DNA of 64,000 nt from Planctomycetota bacterium (GTDB lineage Bacteria; Planctomycetota; Planctomycetia; Planctomycetales; Planctomycetaceae), in assembly GCA_014584345.1 (NCBI GenBank), contig JACTNB010000023.1, positions 17,347 to 81,346 of the forward strand, in the 5' to 3' direction. Both the position numbers and the translations under genes were made by a program. Positions 34,866 through 44,595 of the stretch are shown here, piece after piece. A model generated the notes under the pieces. The model did not search any database. It was not told the DNA's origin and was given only the letters and a program-made list of their open reading frames with translations. Position 1 is the first letter of the stretch. Each line of letters begins with the position of its first letter.

Positions 34866-36254
34866 ATGACGAATCCATCCCGCCGCACCTTCCTGCGTTC
34901 CGCCGCAGCAAGTTCGATCCTGTTTCCCGGCATCGTGAATCAGTTGCTCGCCGATGAGGAGGATCCGCTGGCTGTGCGCGATCCGCATTTTCCCGCCAAA
35001 GCAAAGAACGTCATTTTTCTGTTCATGACCGGCGGGGTTTCGCACATCGATACGTTCGACCCCAAGCCCGAGCTGACGAAGCAGCACGGTAAGGAGATTC
35101 CCTCGGACCACCCGTCGACGAAAGGCCGGCCTGATTACAGCCGCATTTTCCTTAAGAAACCTCAGTGGGAATTCAAGCCACATGGCCAGTGTGGCACCGA
35201 GGTCAGTTCGCTGTTCCCGCATGTTGCCGAGTGTGTCGATGACATCGCGCTGATTCGCTCAATGTATACGTCGCACGCGAACCATTACAACTCGACATTG
35301 GCCATGCATACCGGCTCGTTCACAGTCCCGCGGCCCAGCATCGGTTCGTGGGCGACCTACGGACTGGGAACCCTCAACCGCAACTTGCCGGGCTTCGTCG
35401 TCATCGCGCCTGCTCAGACCTACGCGGGGACGCAAGTCTATAGCAACGATATCCTGCCGGGCGCGTATCAGGGAACGCTGGTCGTTCCCGGCAAAGAGCC
35501 GGTGGCGAACGTCTCGCCGCGCGTTCCCGTTGATCACCAGCAACTGGAACTGGCGGCGTTGCGGGAGATAAATACCGAGCACCTCGCAACACGAGGGGGC
35601 GACCCGCAGTTGCTGGCACGATTGCAGACCTTTGAAACGGCATTCGGCATGCAGATGGCCGTTCCCGATGCGTTCGACTTTGCGGATGAGACGCAAAGCA
35701 CGCTGGACAGCTACGGTCTGAAGCCAGATCAGAAAACTGGTTTTGGCTGGCAGTGTCTGGCGGCCCGACGGCTCGTCGAACGAGGCGTCCGTTTCGTCGA
35801 ACTGATCGACACAGGCTCTTCGGGGAACTGGGATGCCCACGGCGACATGTTGCGACATGAGCCGCTCGCCAAGAATGTCGACCAGCCGATCGCCGCACTG
35901 CTCCGCGACCTCAAGCAACGCGGCATGCTGAACGAAACACTGGTCGTCTGGACGACTGAGTTCGGTCGCACGCCGTTCAACAAGACGGCCGACCACAAAG
36001 GCCGAGAACACCATCCGTTGGGCTTCAGCTCGTGGATGGCCGGCGGCGGCGTGAAACCGGGCATGGTTCACGGTGCGACCGACGAGATCGGAATGAATGC
36101 GGTTGATAAACCAGTCCATGTCCGCGACTTCCACGCCACGATCCTGCACCTGATGGGTCTTGATCATGAGCGTCTGTCGATGCGACACGCCGGCCTCGAT
36201 GTCCGCCTGACCGGTGTCGAATACGCGCATGTTGTCAAGGAGATTCTGGCGTGA
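34866..36254 (+). CDS. DUF1501 protein (Tat-exported sulfatase-fold relative)
   Basis: 462 residues from ATG 34866, with GGAG nine bases upstream inside the end of the preceding gene. The frame is open further upstream only by chance. The N-terminus SRRTFLRSAAASSILFPG is a Tat-type signal. Core patches include NVIFLFMTGGVSHIDTFDPKP, SMYTSHANHYNSTLAMHTGS, RRLVERGVRFVELIDTG...WDAH and VVWTTEFGRTPFN. DUF1501 belongs to the alkaline-phosphatase/sulfatase clan but lacks the formylglycine motif, and its activity is unknown. It is the standard partner of PSD1-DUF1549-DUF1553 proteins. Confidence 0.92.
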   Translation: MTNPSRRTFLRSAAASSILFPGIVNQLLADEEDPLAVRDPHFPAKAKNVIFLFMTGGVSHIDTFDPKPELTKQHGKEIPSDHPSTKGRPDYSRIFLKKPQWEFKPHGQCGTEVSSLFPHVAECVDDIALIRSMYTSHANHYNSTLAMHTGSFTVPRPSIGSWATYGLGTLNRNLPGFVVIAPAQTYAGTQVYSNDILPGAYQGTLVVPGKEPVANVSPRVPVDHQQLELAALREINTEHLATRGGDPQLLARLQTFETAFGMQMAVPDAFDFADETQSTLDSYGLKPDQKTGFGWQCLAARRLVERGVRFVELIDTGSSGNWDAHGDMLRHEPLAKNVDQPIAALLRDLKQRGMLNETLVVWTTEFGRTPFNKTADHKGREHHPLGFSSWMAGGGVKPGMVHGATDEIGMNAVDKPVHVRDFHATILHLMGLDHERLSMRHAGLDVRLTGVEYAHVVKEILA

Positions 36255-37549
36255 TGGCCTCGGTTCTTGTCTTTGCCTTACATCCGTTTGTGGGGAGATG
36301 CATCACAGCTCTCCTCCTGGCCGTGTCTCTGCAGGCGGCATTACTGCACACTGCTGATTGGCCTCAGTTCCGCGGGCCGAATCGCGATGGCAGATCGCCA
36401 GAGACCGGTTTGCTGAAGAAGTGGCCAGATGGTGGACCTAAGTTGCTGCGTACGATCAGCGGCTTTGGCGGAGGATACTCTTCGCCGGTGATCGCGGGCG
36501 AGCGCATCTACATTTCCGGTAAAGTTAGGGACGAACTTAAGCTCTTCTGCCTTGATCAATCGGGAAACAAGATCTGGGAAACGCCGCACGGTTTGGCCTT
36601 CCGCGAGTCCGACGCACCCCATTCGCCTTATCCAGGTGCACGAGCGGCTCCAACCATCGACGGAAACACGATCTATCTACTCGGCGGCCTGGGACGACTG
36701 GCCGCTTACCGCACCCGCGATGGCGAGCTGATCTGGTCAGTCGATGTCGTGAAAGAACTCGGCGGACGCGTGCCGCCTTGGGGTTACACCGAGTCGGTGC
36801 TGATCGATGGCGACAAACTGATTTTTTCGCCAGGAAGTGAATCGAAGGGGACGTTTGCCGCGTTGGACAAGAAGACCGGTCGATTGATTTGGCAAAGTAG
36901 AGACGTTACCGAGCGAGCTGAATACGGCTCTCCGATTCTGATAGAAACCGATGGCGTGAGACAAGTTGTCACGATGAGCCGTGGTGGTCTGGTCGCTGTC
37001 TCGCCAGACAACGGCAAGTTGCTCTGGCGACACAACCGCGTAGCGAAGATGGGAACTCCTGAGTCGACCACCGCCCACGGCAATTCGCCCGTGTACGCTG
37101 ATGGCTATGTCTTCGAGGCGACAGCCTACCATACCCGCGGCGGCTGCGCGGTGTCTCTCAAGCCGGCGCCCAACGGACTTGAAGCGGAACTCGCCTGGGA
37201 AAAATCCAAGTTAAATTGTGAACATGGTGGCTACGTGGTTGTTGATGGCCATATCTATATGAATCAGGGAGCGGGCTGGAGTTGCCTGGAACTGAAGACT
37301 GGCAAGGAACGATGGTCCGGTCGCGGGCCGGGAAAAGGTTCGATCATCTACGCCGACGGTATGCTCTATTGCCTTGGAGAAAATGGAAGGATGGGGCTCA
37401 TCGAGGCCAAGCCCGACGAATTCAATCAGGTCAGCGTGTTTGATTTGCCAGAAGGCGAAGGCCGGTGCTGGACGCATCCGGTGATCAATGATGGCAAGCT
37501 TTATCTGCGCTGGGGCGACAAGCTTCATGTGTATAAAATTCAAAATTAG
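36254..37549 (+). CDS. Exported PQQ-type beta-propeller protein (BamB-like fold)
   Basis: 431 residues; ATG 36254 overlaps the TGA of the DUF1501 gene by one base. After a signal segment (TALLLAVSLQAALLHTADW) comes the usual entry WPQFRGPNRDGRSPETGLLKKWPDGGPKLL. Propeller blades follow, with repeats of LFCLDQSGNKIWE, LAAYRTRDGELIWS, FAALDKKTGRLIWQ and LAAVSPDNGKLLWR type. The fold supports protein or cofactor binding, but PQQ catalytic residues cannot be confirmed. It shares an operon with the PSD1 and DUF1501 genes. Confidence 0.87.
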   Translation: MASVLVFALHPFVGRCITALLLAVSLQAALLHTADWPQFRGPNRDGRSPETGLLKKWPDGGPKLLRTISGFGGGYSSPVIAGERIYISGKVRDELKLFCLDQSGNKIWETPHGLAFRESDAPHSPYPGARAAPTIDGNTIYLLGGLGRLAAYRTRDGELIWSVDVVKELGGRVPPWGYTESVLIDGDKLIFSPGSESKGTFAALDKKTGRLIWQSRDVTERAEYGSPILIETDGVRQVVTMSRGGLVAVSPDNGKLLWRHNRVAKMGTPESTTAHGNSPVYADGYVFEATAYHTRGGCAVSLKPAPNGLEAELAWEKSKLNCEHGGYVVVDGHIYMNQGAGWSCLELKTGKERWSGRGPGKGSIIYADGMLYCLGENGRMGLIEAKPDEFNQVSVFDLPEGEGRCWTHPVINDGKLYLRWGDKLHVYKIQN

Positions 37550-37566
37550 ACACGGACCACGAGACC

Positions 37567-37830
37567 ATGACCATTCACTACCAATCGCTTGTCAGCGTTC
37601 GCGAGCACGCTAAGAAACTACATGTCCATCTCACCGAGATCCCGGACACCGCGTCTCAACCTCCCTATCAGCACAAGCTCGTTGCCGAAGAGGCCTTTTA
37701 CTTACTGTAAGGTTCGGCTGAAAATCGCTACGATGGGAAGTTGATCAAGGCCGGACGGGGTGATGTTGTTTTCATTCCGTCCGGCGTCCGACACGCGGAG
37801 ATCAATTACAGGATGCCCCACCATGCATAA
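37567..37830 (+). pseudogene. Cupin-fold protein with an in-frame stop
   Basis: From ATG 37567 the frame reads MTIHYQSLVSVREHAKKLHVHL...LVAEEAFYLL, then TAA at 37708-37710, then GSAENRYDGKLIKAGRGDVVFIPSGVRHAEINY and a final stop at 37828-37830. The strings fit a single-domain cupin (YVLEG...GDVVFIPPGVRH), and a G-to-T change at a GAA codon explains the stop. The last codons overlap the next gene's start (37823). If the stop is real the protein is cut at 47 of 87 residues. Confidence 0.7.
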
Positions 37831-38848
37831 CAGATTCACGACATTAACGAACCCATTTGCTTCCCTTCGCTCGACTTTGGCACTCTTGTTGGCTGTGGCA
37901 CTCATTGTTGGCCTATTGCCCGGCAATGCCGCTGTTGCGATCGCGCAGGAGCAGAGTAACTCCGGCTCGAATGCCCCGAAGAAGCTGGATCGTTGGGACC
38001 GGCAACCCCATCTGACCGAGGTGGCCGTCCGCGCTGAGCAGCGCATTTACAAATCCACCCCGCAGGGAGATCTGAAGCTGCATCTCTGGTCACCGAAAAC
38101 GGGTGGCAAGGACAGGCCCTGCATCGTGTTCTTCTTCGGCGGTGGCTGGAATAGTGGAACGTATAGACAGTTTGCCCGGCAGTCCGCCTACCTTGCCAGC
38201 CGAGGCATGGTGGCCGCATGTGCTGAATATCGAGTCCGCAAAACGCACAATACAACGCCCGATGTCTGCGTGGAGGACGCGAAGAGCGCCATCCGCTGGG
38301 TTCGGGCACATGCTGAAGAACTCGGGATTGCCCCATCCATGGTGATTGCTGCTGGAGGCTCCGCAGGTGGGCATCTCGCGGCTGCGACCGCACTGGTTCC
38401 CGGATTTGACGCCGAGGGGGACGATCTTTCCATCTCCGCCATCCCCAACGCGATGGTGCTGTACAACCCCGGGACCAACCCATCGCTATCGGGTCGCAGT
38501 GTGGTGCGCAGCCAAGACGGGAAGGACATCACCAAAGCCATCTCGCCGACGCTGTTTATCCACGAAAAAACGCCGCCGGCGATCCTCTTCTACGGCACTG
38601 AAGATACCAACGGCCTGGCGCAGGGCATCGAGTACTCCGCCAAGGCAAGAGAACTTAATCTCGATGTCGAACTGTGGCTGGCCCCAGACCAACCCCATGG
38701 CTTTTTCAACGACAGCCCTTGGCTCGAAGTCACCACGATGCGTTTGGACAAGTATCTCACCCGGCTTGGCTACCTGAGCGGGGAACCCACGGTTGTCTTG
38801 CCCGACAACGCGCCCTCGCTGAAACAGGACAGGGACACAAAGCCATGA
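37823..38848 (+). CDS. Exported alpha/beta hydrolase (BD-FAE / Aes-like esterase)
   Basis: 341 residues from ATG 37823 (MHNRFTTLTNPF, then a long hydrophobic signal ending near GNAAVAIAQE). The oxyanion motif is FFFGGGWNSGTYRQF. Nucleophile Ser lies in AAGGSAGGHLAAAT, acid in FYGTEDTNGLAQG and His in APDQPHGFFN. Residues KLHLWSPKTGGKDRPCIVFFFGG match the bifunctional feruloyl/acetyl-xylan esterase group. By family it cleaves ester groups from polysaccharide side chains. It lies between a broken cupin and a methyltransferase on the plus strand. Confidence 0.87.
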   Translation: MHNRFTTLTNPFASLRSTLALLLAVALIVGLLPGNAAVAIAQEQSNSGSNAPKKLDRWDRQPHLTEVAVRAEQRIYKSTPQGDLKLHLWSPKTGGKDRPCIVFFFGGGWNSGTYRQFARQSAYLASRGMVAACAEYRVRKTHNTTPDVCVEDAKSAIRWVRAHAEELGIAPSMVIAAGGSAGGHLAAATALVPGFDAEGDDLSISAIPNAMVLYNPGTNPSLSGRSVVRSQDGKDITKAISPTLFIHEKTPPAILFYGTEDTNGLAQGIEYSAKARELNLDVELWLAPDQPHGFFNDSPWLEVTTMRLDKYLTRLGYLSGEPTVVLPDNAPSLKQDRDTKP

Positions 38849-38953
38849 TGACAATCAGCATCCTGAAGTGCTGTAGCGTCGTTCCGTTACCTAGCCTTCC
38901 AATCTCGCGACTTGCCGCCAACGTAATCCAGAGAAAAACACCAGGAATGTGAC

Positions 38954-39715
38954 ATGGATGAACAAACGCTGTTTTCGCTGATGGTGGACCTGCATCGGGA
39001 TGGAACACGTCAGGGACCCGGCAGCGATGACGAGACTCTCCGCGCACTGGAATTGACACGATTCGACCGGAGTTCAACGCTTAAGATTGCTGACATTGGT
39101 TGCGGCACCGGGGCATCGACTCTGGCTCTCGCGAAGATGCTTCCCAATGCCAGTATTACGGCCATCGATCTTTTTCCGGAATTCCTCGAAATCCTGAAGG
39201 AGCGAGCAAGTGCAACGGGCTGTGCAGGAAAAATTGAAACACGCGCGGAATCGATGGCGTCACTTTCTTTGTCGGCAGAATCCTACGACCTGCTCTGGTC
39301 GGAGGGGGCGATTTACAACATGGGATTCAGCAACGGCATCCACGCCTGGCGACCCTTTCTACGCTCCGATGGCATGCTTGTCGTTTCAGAGATTACGTGG
39401 CTGCGTCCCGATCCGCCGAAAGAAATCCTGGAACACTGGAGCGCCGAGTATCCCGAGATCGCGACGGCTCCGGAAAAAATCGCCACGCTCGAATCCGCTG
39501 GCTACGATCTGGCAGGCTACTTTGTGCTTCCATCGAGTTGCTGGATCGAGAACTATTACAATCCGACCGAACAACGAATCCCTGGCTTTCTGGAACGTCA
39601 TCCTGATTCGCCAGAGGCCGTCCAGGTGGTCGAACTGGAACGGCAGGAAGCTGACCTGTATCGACGGTACAAGGATGACTTCAGCTATGGATTTTATGTT
39701 GCACGCAAGCGATGA
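38954..39715 (+). CDS. Class I SAM-dependent methyltransferase
   Basis: 253 residues. Motif I is KIADIGCGTGASTLALAKMLP, motif II SITAIDLFPEFLEIL, and the post-II acidic site is YDLLWSEGAIYNMGFSNGI. The C-terminal lid has SSCWIENYYNPTEQRIPGFLERH. No signal peptide, so it is cytoplasmic, unlike its neighbours. The substrate cannot be told. It has a clear ribosome site (AGGAA) eight bases before ATG 38954 and is likely its own unit or a cargo gene. Confidence 0.88.
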   Translation: MDEQTLFSLMVDLHRDGTRQGPGSDDETLRALELTRFDRSSTLKIADIGCGTGASTLALAKMLPNASITAIDLFPEFLEILKERASATGCAGKIETRAESMASLSLSAESYDLLWSEGAIYNMGFSNGIHAWRPFLRSDGMLVVSEITWLRPDPPKEILEHWSAEYPEIATAPEKIATLESAGYDLAGYFVLPSSCWIENYYNPTEQRIPGFLERHPDSPEAVQVVELERQEADLYRRYKDDFSYGFYVARKR

Positions 39716-39820
39716 ACCGAAGCCGCGAAAACACCAAAACGGTTACGGCGAAGTGGCGGCGCGGCTATCAGCGTTGGCGTCATACGGTATGAATTAAACT
39801 GGTCGGCCAAGAAAGTAGAA

Positions 39821-41221
39821 ATGAAACACCTTGTCTGCTTACTGCTGTTTTTCTCCGTATCGCTGGCCCAGGCCGATGATCGTCCCAACTTCGTTGTCAT
39901 CATGGTGGATGACATGGGCTACGCTGGCGTCAGTTGTTTTGGAAACCCGTCTTTCAAGACACCCGAGATTGATCGCCTCGCCGCCGAGGGAATGCGGCTG
40001 ACGGATTTCCATTCTTCGGGAACCGTCTGCTCGCCGACGCGGGCCGGGTTGCTGACAGGACGCTATCAACAACGCGCTGGTATCGAAGCCGTGATTCATC
40101 CGCACCGCGAGCATCCCGAACACCGCAAAGGATTGCAAAAGACGGAAGTGACTTTTGCTGAGTTGTTACAGTCGGTGGGCTACGCCACCGCCTTGATCGG
40201 CAAATGGCATCAGGGCTACGTGCACAATTCAGATGACTATCATCCGCAGAATCACGGGTTCGACGAGTTCATCGGCTACCACAGCGGCAACATTGATTTC
40301 ATCAGTCACGTGGGTGACCACAACGAACACGATTGGTGGCACGGACGCGAAGAGACCAAGGAAGAAGGGTACGTCACGGACTTGATCAATCAGTACGCGC
40401 TGGAGTTCATCGAACGCAACCAAGAAGGTCCGTTTTGTCTCTACATTCCCCATCTGGCGATTCATAACCCCGTGCAAGTTCGCGGTGACCCGGTGCGCAG
40501 GACGGAAGAAGGCTGGAACCGCTGGAAACCGGCCGATGAAGCCGAGCGCATTGAGAAGTATCGCGGCATGACGCTGCCGATCGATGAGGGTGTGGGGCAG
40601 ATTCGCGAAAAGCTGGTCAGCCTCGAAATTGATCGCAAGACGCTGGTTCTATTTTTCTCGGACAACGGCGCTGCAGCCTACGATTTCCCCAGCGGCAGCC
40701 CGAACTTGCGAGGCAACAAGGGGAGTGTCTACGAGGGCGGTCACAAGGTCCCGTTCATTGCCTGGTGGCCTAGCAGGATTGCACCGGGTAGCGAGAGCGA
40801 CATCCCCGGTATCACGCTGGATATCATGCCCACGCTGCTGTCACTTGCTGGTTTGGAGCCTCCGGCGGATCGACCGCTCGATGGGATCGATCTCTCTCCC
40901 GTGCTTTTGAAGCAGCAACGCATCCCTGAACGTCCGCTGTACTGGGCCTCGCTCGACAACGGCGGCAATCGTTCTGAAGCGATGCGCGACGGACCATGGA
41001 AGCTGGTGGTACAACATCCCCAGGCTCGGAAAGGGAGCTTTGAGAACGAGCAGTTGGAACTCTACCGGCTCGACGAGGACTCGTCCGAGAAGACCGATCT
41101 GGCTGGCGAGGAACCCGATCGTGCGGTCACCATGCTGAACCGTCTCAAGACCTGGTACGCCGAGACGCAGAAGAACGCCACGCCTCAGGTCGGGGGTTGG
41201 CTTAAGATGGGAAGACAATGA
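39821..41221 (+). CDS. Exported sulfatase (S1 family)
   Basis: 466 residues with a short signal peptide (MKHLVCLLLFFSVSLAQADD). NFVVIMVDDMGYAGVSCFG binds metal. The formylglycine motif is CSPTR (SSGTVCSPTRAGLLTGR). GKWHQG and LFFSDNGAAAYD are present, with an ordinary C-terminal subdomain (LYWASLDNGGNRSEAMRDGPWKLV). No EF-hand. It overlaps the start of the DUF1592 protein gene (ATGA), so sulfatase, DUF1592 and DUF1552 genes form one operon. Confidence 0.92.
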   Translation: MKHLVCLLLFFSVSLAQADDRPNFVVIMVDDMGYAGVSCFGNPSFKTPEIDRLAAEGMRLTDFHSSGTVCSPTRAGLLTGRYQQRAGIEAVIHPHREHPEHRKGLQKTEVTFAELLQSVGYATALIGKWHQGYVHNSDDYHPQNHGFDEFIGYHSGNIDFISHVGDHNEHDWWHGREETKEEGYVTDLINQYALEFIERNQEGPFCLYIPHLAIHNPVQVRGDPVRRTEEGWNRWKPADEAERIEKYRGMTLPIDEGVGQIREKLVSLEIDRKTLVLFFSDNGAAAYDFPSGSPNLRGNKGSVYEGGHKVPFIAWWPSRIAPGSESDIPGITLDIMPTLLSLAGLEPPADRPLDGIDLSPVLLKQQRIPERPLYWASLDNGGNRSEAMRDGPWKLVVQHPQARKGSFENEQLELYRLDEDSSEKTDLAGEEPDRAVTMLNRLKTWYAETQKNATPQVGGWLKMGRQ

Positions 41222-43209
41222 TGGAGGCGAATGCGAGAATAATGACCATGCCACGCCAAATTCAATTCATTCGCCGGACCGCCGCAGTCTTGTTGGCTTG
41301 CAACCTGATCCCCGGCCTACTGTCGGGCGCTGCCACTGTTGCCATCGCCGAGGAGCGGGACGATCCCGCCCTTCAGTCCAACGATGCTCAAGCTGAAGCA
41401 GAACTTCGGGCCGATGCTGAGAGAACATTCAAGAAGAAGGTCGAACCGTTCGTCAAGAAGTATTGCATTAGTTGCCATGGGCCCCGACCCGAGGCGGGCA
41501 TCAACCTTCAGTCGGCGCTCCAAAGTCCCGGCGCTACTTCTTCTTTTCTGCATTGGAAGAAAGCGGTCGCGAACGTCAAGTTGCACGACATGCCACCTGA
41601 CGATGCCGACACGATCCCGACCGATGATGAGCGCCGCCAATTCATCGAATGGATCAGCAAGCTCAAGTACCTGGCGCCGCGCGATCCCGGTCCCTTCGTG
41701 ATCCGTCGCTTGAGCAAGGTAGAGTATCGAAACACGCTCCATGACCTGTACGGCGTGGCCCCGTCAATCGCCGACAGCCTGCCTGAGGAGGTCGTCGGGG
41801 AGGGTTATCTCAACTCGATCTCCCCCCTGCAGTCGGAGTTGTTTCTCGACATCGCCAACAAGGTGATCGATCAGGTCGTGGCACCGGAGGGTCAGCCGCC
41901 CACCGAAGTTCAGAAACGCCTGTTCGGTGAGTCACCCCCCCGCGACGTCGATCTCCGCGAGGCGGCGCGAAACGTTGCACGCTCGCTGGCTCGCGATGCT
42001 TACCGTCGTCCCCCCACCGAGGCAGAGCTGGATGTCCTGGTGGGCATCTTTGATCTCGGCCGCGAGAACAAACTGAGCTACACGGCTTCGCTGAGCCTGA
42101 TGTGGAAGGCGATCCTCGTTTCTCCGCAATTCCTCTTCATCACGCCCGCAGGGGAGGTCGATTCGAAGGACTCAATCGTGCCGCTGGATGACTATCAATT
42201 GGCCTCCCGTCTTTCCTATCTGTTGTGGTCGGCTCCGCCTGATGCCGAACTGTCCGGTCTGGCTGACAAGGGCGAACTCCGCAAGCCCGAAGTGCTGCGA
42301 GCGCAAGCGGAGCGTCTGCTGATCCATCCGCGTGCGCGAGCCCTGTTCGACGGCTTCGGTGCCCAGTGGCTGGGCGTGAATGGTCTGGAGCGTCAGACCT
42401 TTGACCCGGACGTTTTCCCGCAGATGACCCCCGTGTTGCGAAAGGCTATGGTGGAAGAAGCTCGCTTGTTTTTCGAGAGCATCGTGCGCGAGAATCAGCC
42501 CGTGTTTCGGTTTGTGGACAGCGACTACACCTTCCTGAATGAGCCGCTTGCGGCAATTTACGGACTGGAGCAATCCGTTCAAGGCCCCACGATGCGGCGG
42601 GTTAAGCTCGAGAATCCGAACCGCGGAGGAATCCTCGGCATGCCAGCCACGCTGGCGACGACGTCGTTTCCTAACCGAACGAGCCCCGTCAAGCGTGGTG
42701 TTTGGGTCCTCGAGCAGATCCTGGGAGAACGCGTCCCTCCGCCTCCGCCGAACGTCCCCGAACTCGAAGAGCAGGAGCAGAAGAACCTGGAAGGATTGAC
42801 TCTGCGTCAGCGGACCGAGTTACACCAATCGGAACCGACTTGCGCCAACTGTCACAGGGTACTCGACCCAATCGGTTTCGGGTTAGAGAACTTCGACGCG
42901 ATTGGGCGATGGCGCGAAAAAGATGACGTAGGCGTCAAGATCGACGCAGCAGGGAAACTTCCCAACGGAGAGAGCTTTTCCACTCCCGCAGAATTGAAAA
43001 GACTGTTGGCCGAACGAAAGGCAGACCTGGCTCGAAACCTGACTGAACGACTGATGGCTTACGCACTCGGTCGACAACTGGAAGGCTACGATGAAATCGT
43101 GATCGACCAACTGATAGTCAAGATCGCCCCGGACGACTATCGAATGCGGACGATGATCCTTGAAGTCATCACCAGTTACTTGTTCACGCACCGCAAAGTC
43201 AAAGGATGA
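41218..43209 (+). CDS. Planctomycete cytochrome with DUF1587-1595-1592-1588-1585 domains
   Basis: 663 residues; ATG 41218 overlaps the sulfatase stop. After the signal region (ACNLIPGLLSGAATVAIAEE) comes the heme site CISCH (about residue 83). DUF1587 has IRRLSKVEYRNTLHDLYGV, DUF1595 has ARNVARSLARDAYRRPPTEAE, DUF1592 has ASRLSYLLWSAPPDAEL, and DUF1588 has RGGILGMPATLATTSFPNRTSPVKRGVWVLEQILGERVPPPPPNVP. The second heme site CANCH precedes DUF1585 (ERLMAYALGRQLEGYD). This is a complete family member, unlike the remnant at 30,715. Partner of DUF1552. Biochemistry unestablished. Confidence 0.93.
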   Translation: MMEANARIMTMPRQIQFIRRTAAVLLACNLIPGLLSGAATVAIAEERDDPALQSNDAQAEAELRADAERTFKKKVEPFVKKYCISCHGPRPEAGINLQSALQSPGATSSFLHWKKAVANVKLHDMPPDDADTIPTDDERRQFIEWISKLKYLAPRDPGPFVIRRLSKVEYRNTLHDLYGVAPSIADSLPEEVVGEGYLNSISPLQSELFLDIANKVIDQVVAPEGQPPTEVQKRLFGESPPRDVDLREAARNVARSLARDAYRRPPTEAELDVLVGIFDLGRENKLSYTASLSLMWKAILVSPQFLFITPAGEVDSKDSIVPLDDYQLASRLSYLLWSAPPDAELSGLADKGELRKPEVLRAQAERLLIHPRARALFDGFGAQWLGVNGLERQTFDPDVFPQMTPVLRKAMVEEARLFFESIVRENQPVFRFVDSDYTFLNEPLAAIYGLEQSVQGPTMRRVKLENPNRGGILGMPATLATTSFPNRTSPVKRGVWVLEQILGERVPPPPPNVPELEEQEQKNLEGLTLRQRTELHQSEPTCANCHRVLDPIGFGLENFDAIGRWREKDDVGVKIDAAGKLPNGESFSTPAELKRLLAERKADLARNLTERLMAYALGRQLEGYDEIVIDQLIVKIAPDDYRMRTMILEVITSYLFTHRKVKG

Positions 43210-44591
43210 ATACCATGAATCTCCACTCGCCGATCAATCGTCGCACCATGCTGAAAGGTGCTGGCGTCTCCCTCGCACTGCCGCTGCTCGAATCCGTCGG
43301 CTGGACCGCTGGCGTCAATCCCGCCAAACCGCCGGTACGGCTCGGGTTCATGTACATGCCACACGGCGTCATCATGGATGAGTTCTGGCCAGAGAGCCCG
43401 GAGACGTATCACACGTCACCACCGCCAGCGATCGAGTCACTCCGGCCGATCCTGGACCAGTGCCTGATAATGAAGGGCATTTCCGGTGTGCCGATCGCGC
43501 CGTTTGGTGGCGCGCCGCACGCGCTGGAGTTGTCGACATGGCTCACGGCCACGCTCCCGGATGCAGATACACGCAGCCGCATCAATATCGCGATCTCGGC
43601 CGACCAGATCATGGCAAACTACGTGGGGGCCCACACATTGCTGCCCTCACTCGAGCTGGCGACTATGCCGCAGACGTGGAAGGAGAACCAGGCGGGGTTG
43701 CACGAGGCATACTACTCGCATTGCAGCTATCGCTCGCCCACGCAGCCCGTTCCTGCCGAAATCGATCCGCGGAACGTGCTTAACCGTCTCTTCGGGAAGC
43801 AGGGTCAGGCCGGGCGGGTCACCACGGCCAATCCTCTCGACCGGCAGATGCTTGACCGGGTGCTCGGCGGAGCACGCGACCTGCGCCGGACGTTGGCCAG
43901 GACCGACCAGCAGAAGCTCGACGAGTACCTCGACAGCGTCCGATCCGTGGAACGACGAATTGCTGCCATCGAAACGCGTCAGAAGGAGGCGGCCCTCGAG
44001 AAAGCAGGCGTCCGCACTTCCAAACGCGACACCAACGACTCCCCCCCAATTGAAGTCAGGATCCCCGAAGGGGACAAACGGAGCGAGTACATGCAGGTTA
44101 TGTGCGATCTGAACGTGTTGGCATTTCAGACCGACACGACTCGCGTCTGCACCTACATCGGGTCCACGCCTAACGGCGTGTCTTACCCCGAGCTAGGCTT
44201 CACGGACAAGCACCACTCACAAACGCACCACGAGAACCGGGAAGAAATGGTCCGCAAGGTGGCAGCAATCACGAAGTTCAACATCGACCAGTTTGCCTAT
44301 ATGGTCAACAAGATGGCCAACCTCCGCGAAGGGGACGGCACGCTGCTCGATAACTGCATCATGATGTGGGGCTCCGGCCTGGAAGACGGCAACAAGCACA
44401 CCCGGGAGAATCTCCCCTTCATCATCGCTGGCACAGGAGGCGGTACCATCAACTCGGGCCGCTTTCTGCCGGACGTGCAGGGTAATCAGGGCGACTTGTT
44501 GACTACTTTACTGGCCTGCGCCGGTGTGCCCGTGGACCGCCCTCTCGGCATCGCGACAAAGCAAATCACGCAGATCTTCGCCGATGTCTGA
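43206..44591 (+). CDS. DUF1552 protein (exported)
   Basis: 461 residues starting at ATG 43206 with a 4-bp ATGA overlap. The N-terminus NRRTMLKGAGVSLALPLLES is a Tat-like signal. Family patches are RLGFMYMPHGVIMDEFWPES, LELATMPQTWKENQAGLHEAYYSHCSYRSPTQPVPAEIDPRNVLNRLFG, CTYIGSTPNGVSYPELGFTDKHHSQTHHE, CIMMWGSGLEDGNKHTRENLPFIIAGTGGG and the C-terminal LLTTLLACAGVPVDRPLG. DUF1552 is the regular partner of DUF1592-type cytochromes. Function unknown; the operon also holds a sulfatase. Confidence 0.93.
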   Translation: MNTMNLHSPINRRTMLKGAGVSLALPLLESVGWTAGVNPAKPPVRLGFMYMPHGVIMDEFWPESPETYHTSPPPAIESLRPILDQCLIMKGISGVPIAPFGGAPHALELSTWLTATLPDADTRSRINIAISADQIMANYVGAHTLLPSLELATMPQTWKENQAGLHEAYYSHCSYRSPTQPVPAEIDPRNVLNRLFGKQGQAGRVTTANPLDRQMLDRVLGGARDLRRTLARTDQQKLDEYLDSVRSVERRIAAIETRQKEAALEKAGVRTSKRDTNDSPPIEVRIPEGDKRSEYMQVMCDLNVLAFQTDTTRVCTYIGSTPNGVSYPELGFTDKHHSQTHHENREEMVRKVAAITKFNIDQFAYMVNKMANLREGDGTLLDNCIMMWGSGLEDGNKHTRENLPFIIAGTGGGTINSGRFLPDVQGNQGDLLTTLLACAGVPVDRPLGIATKQITQIFADV

Positions 44592-44595
44592 ACGA

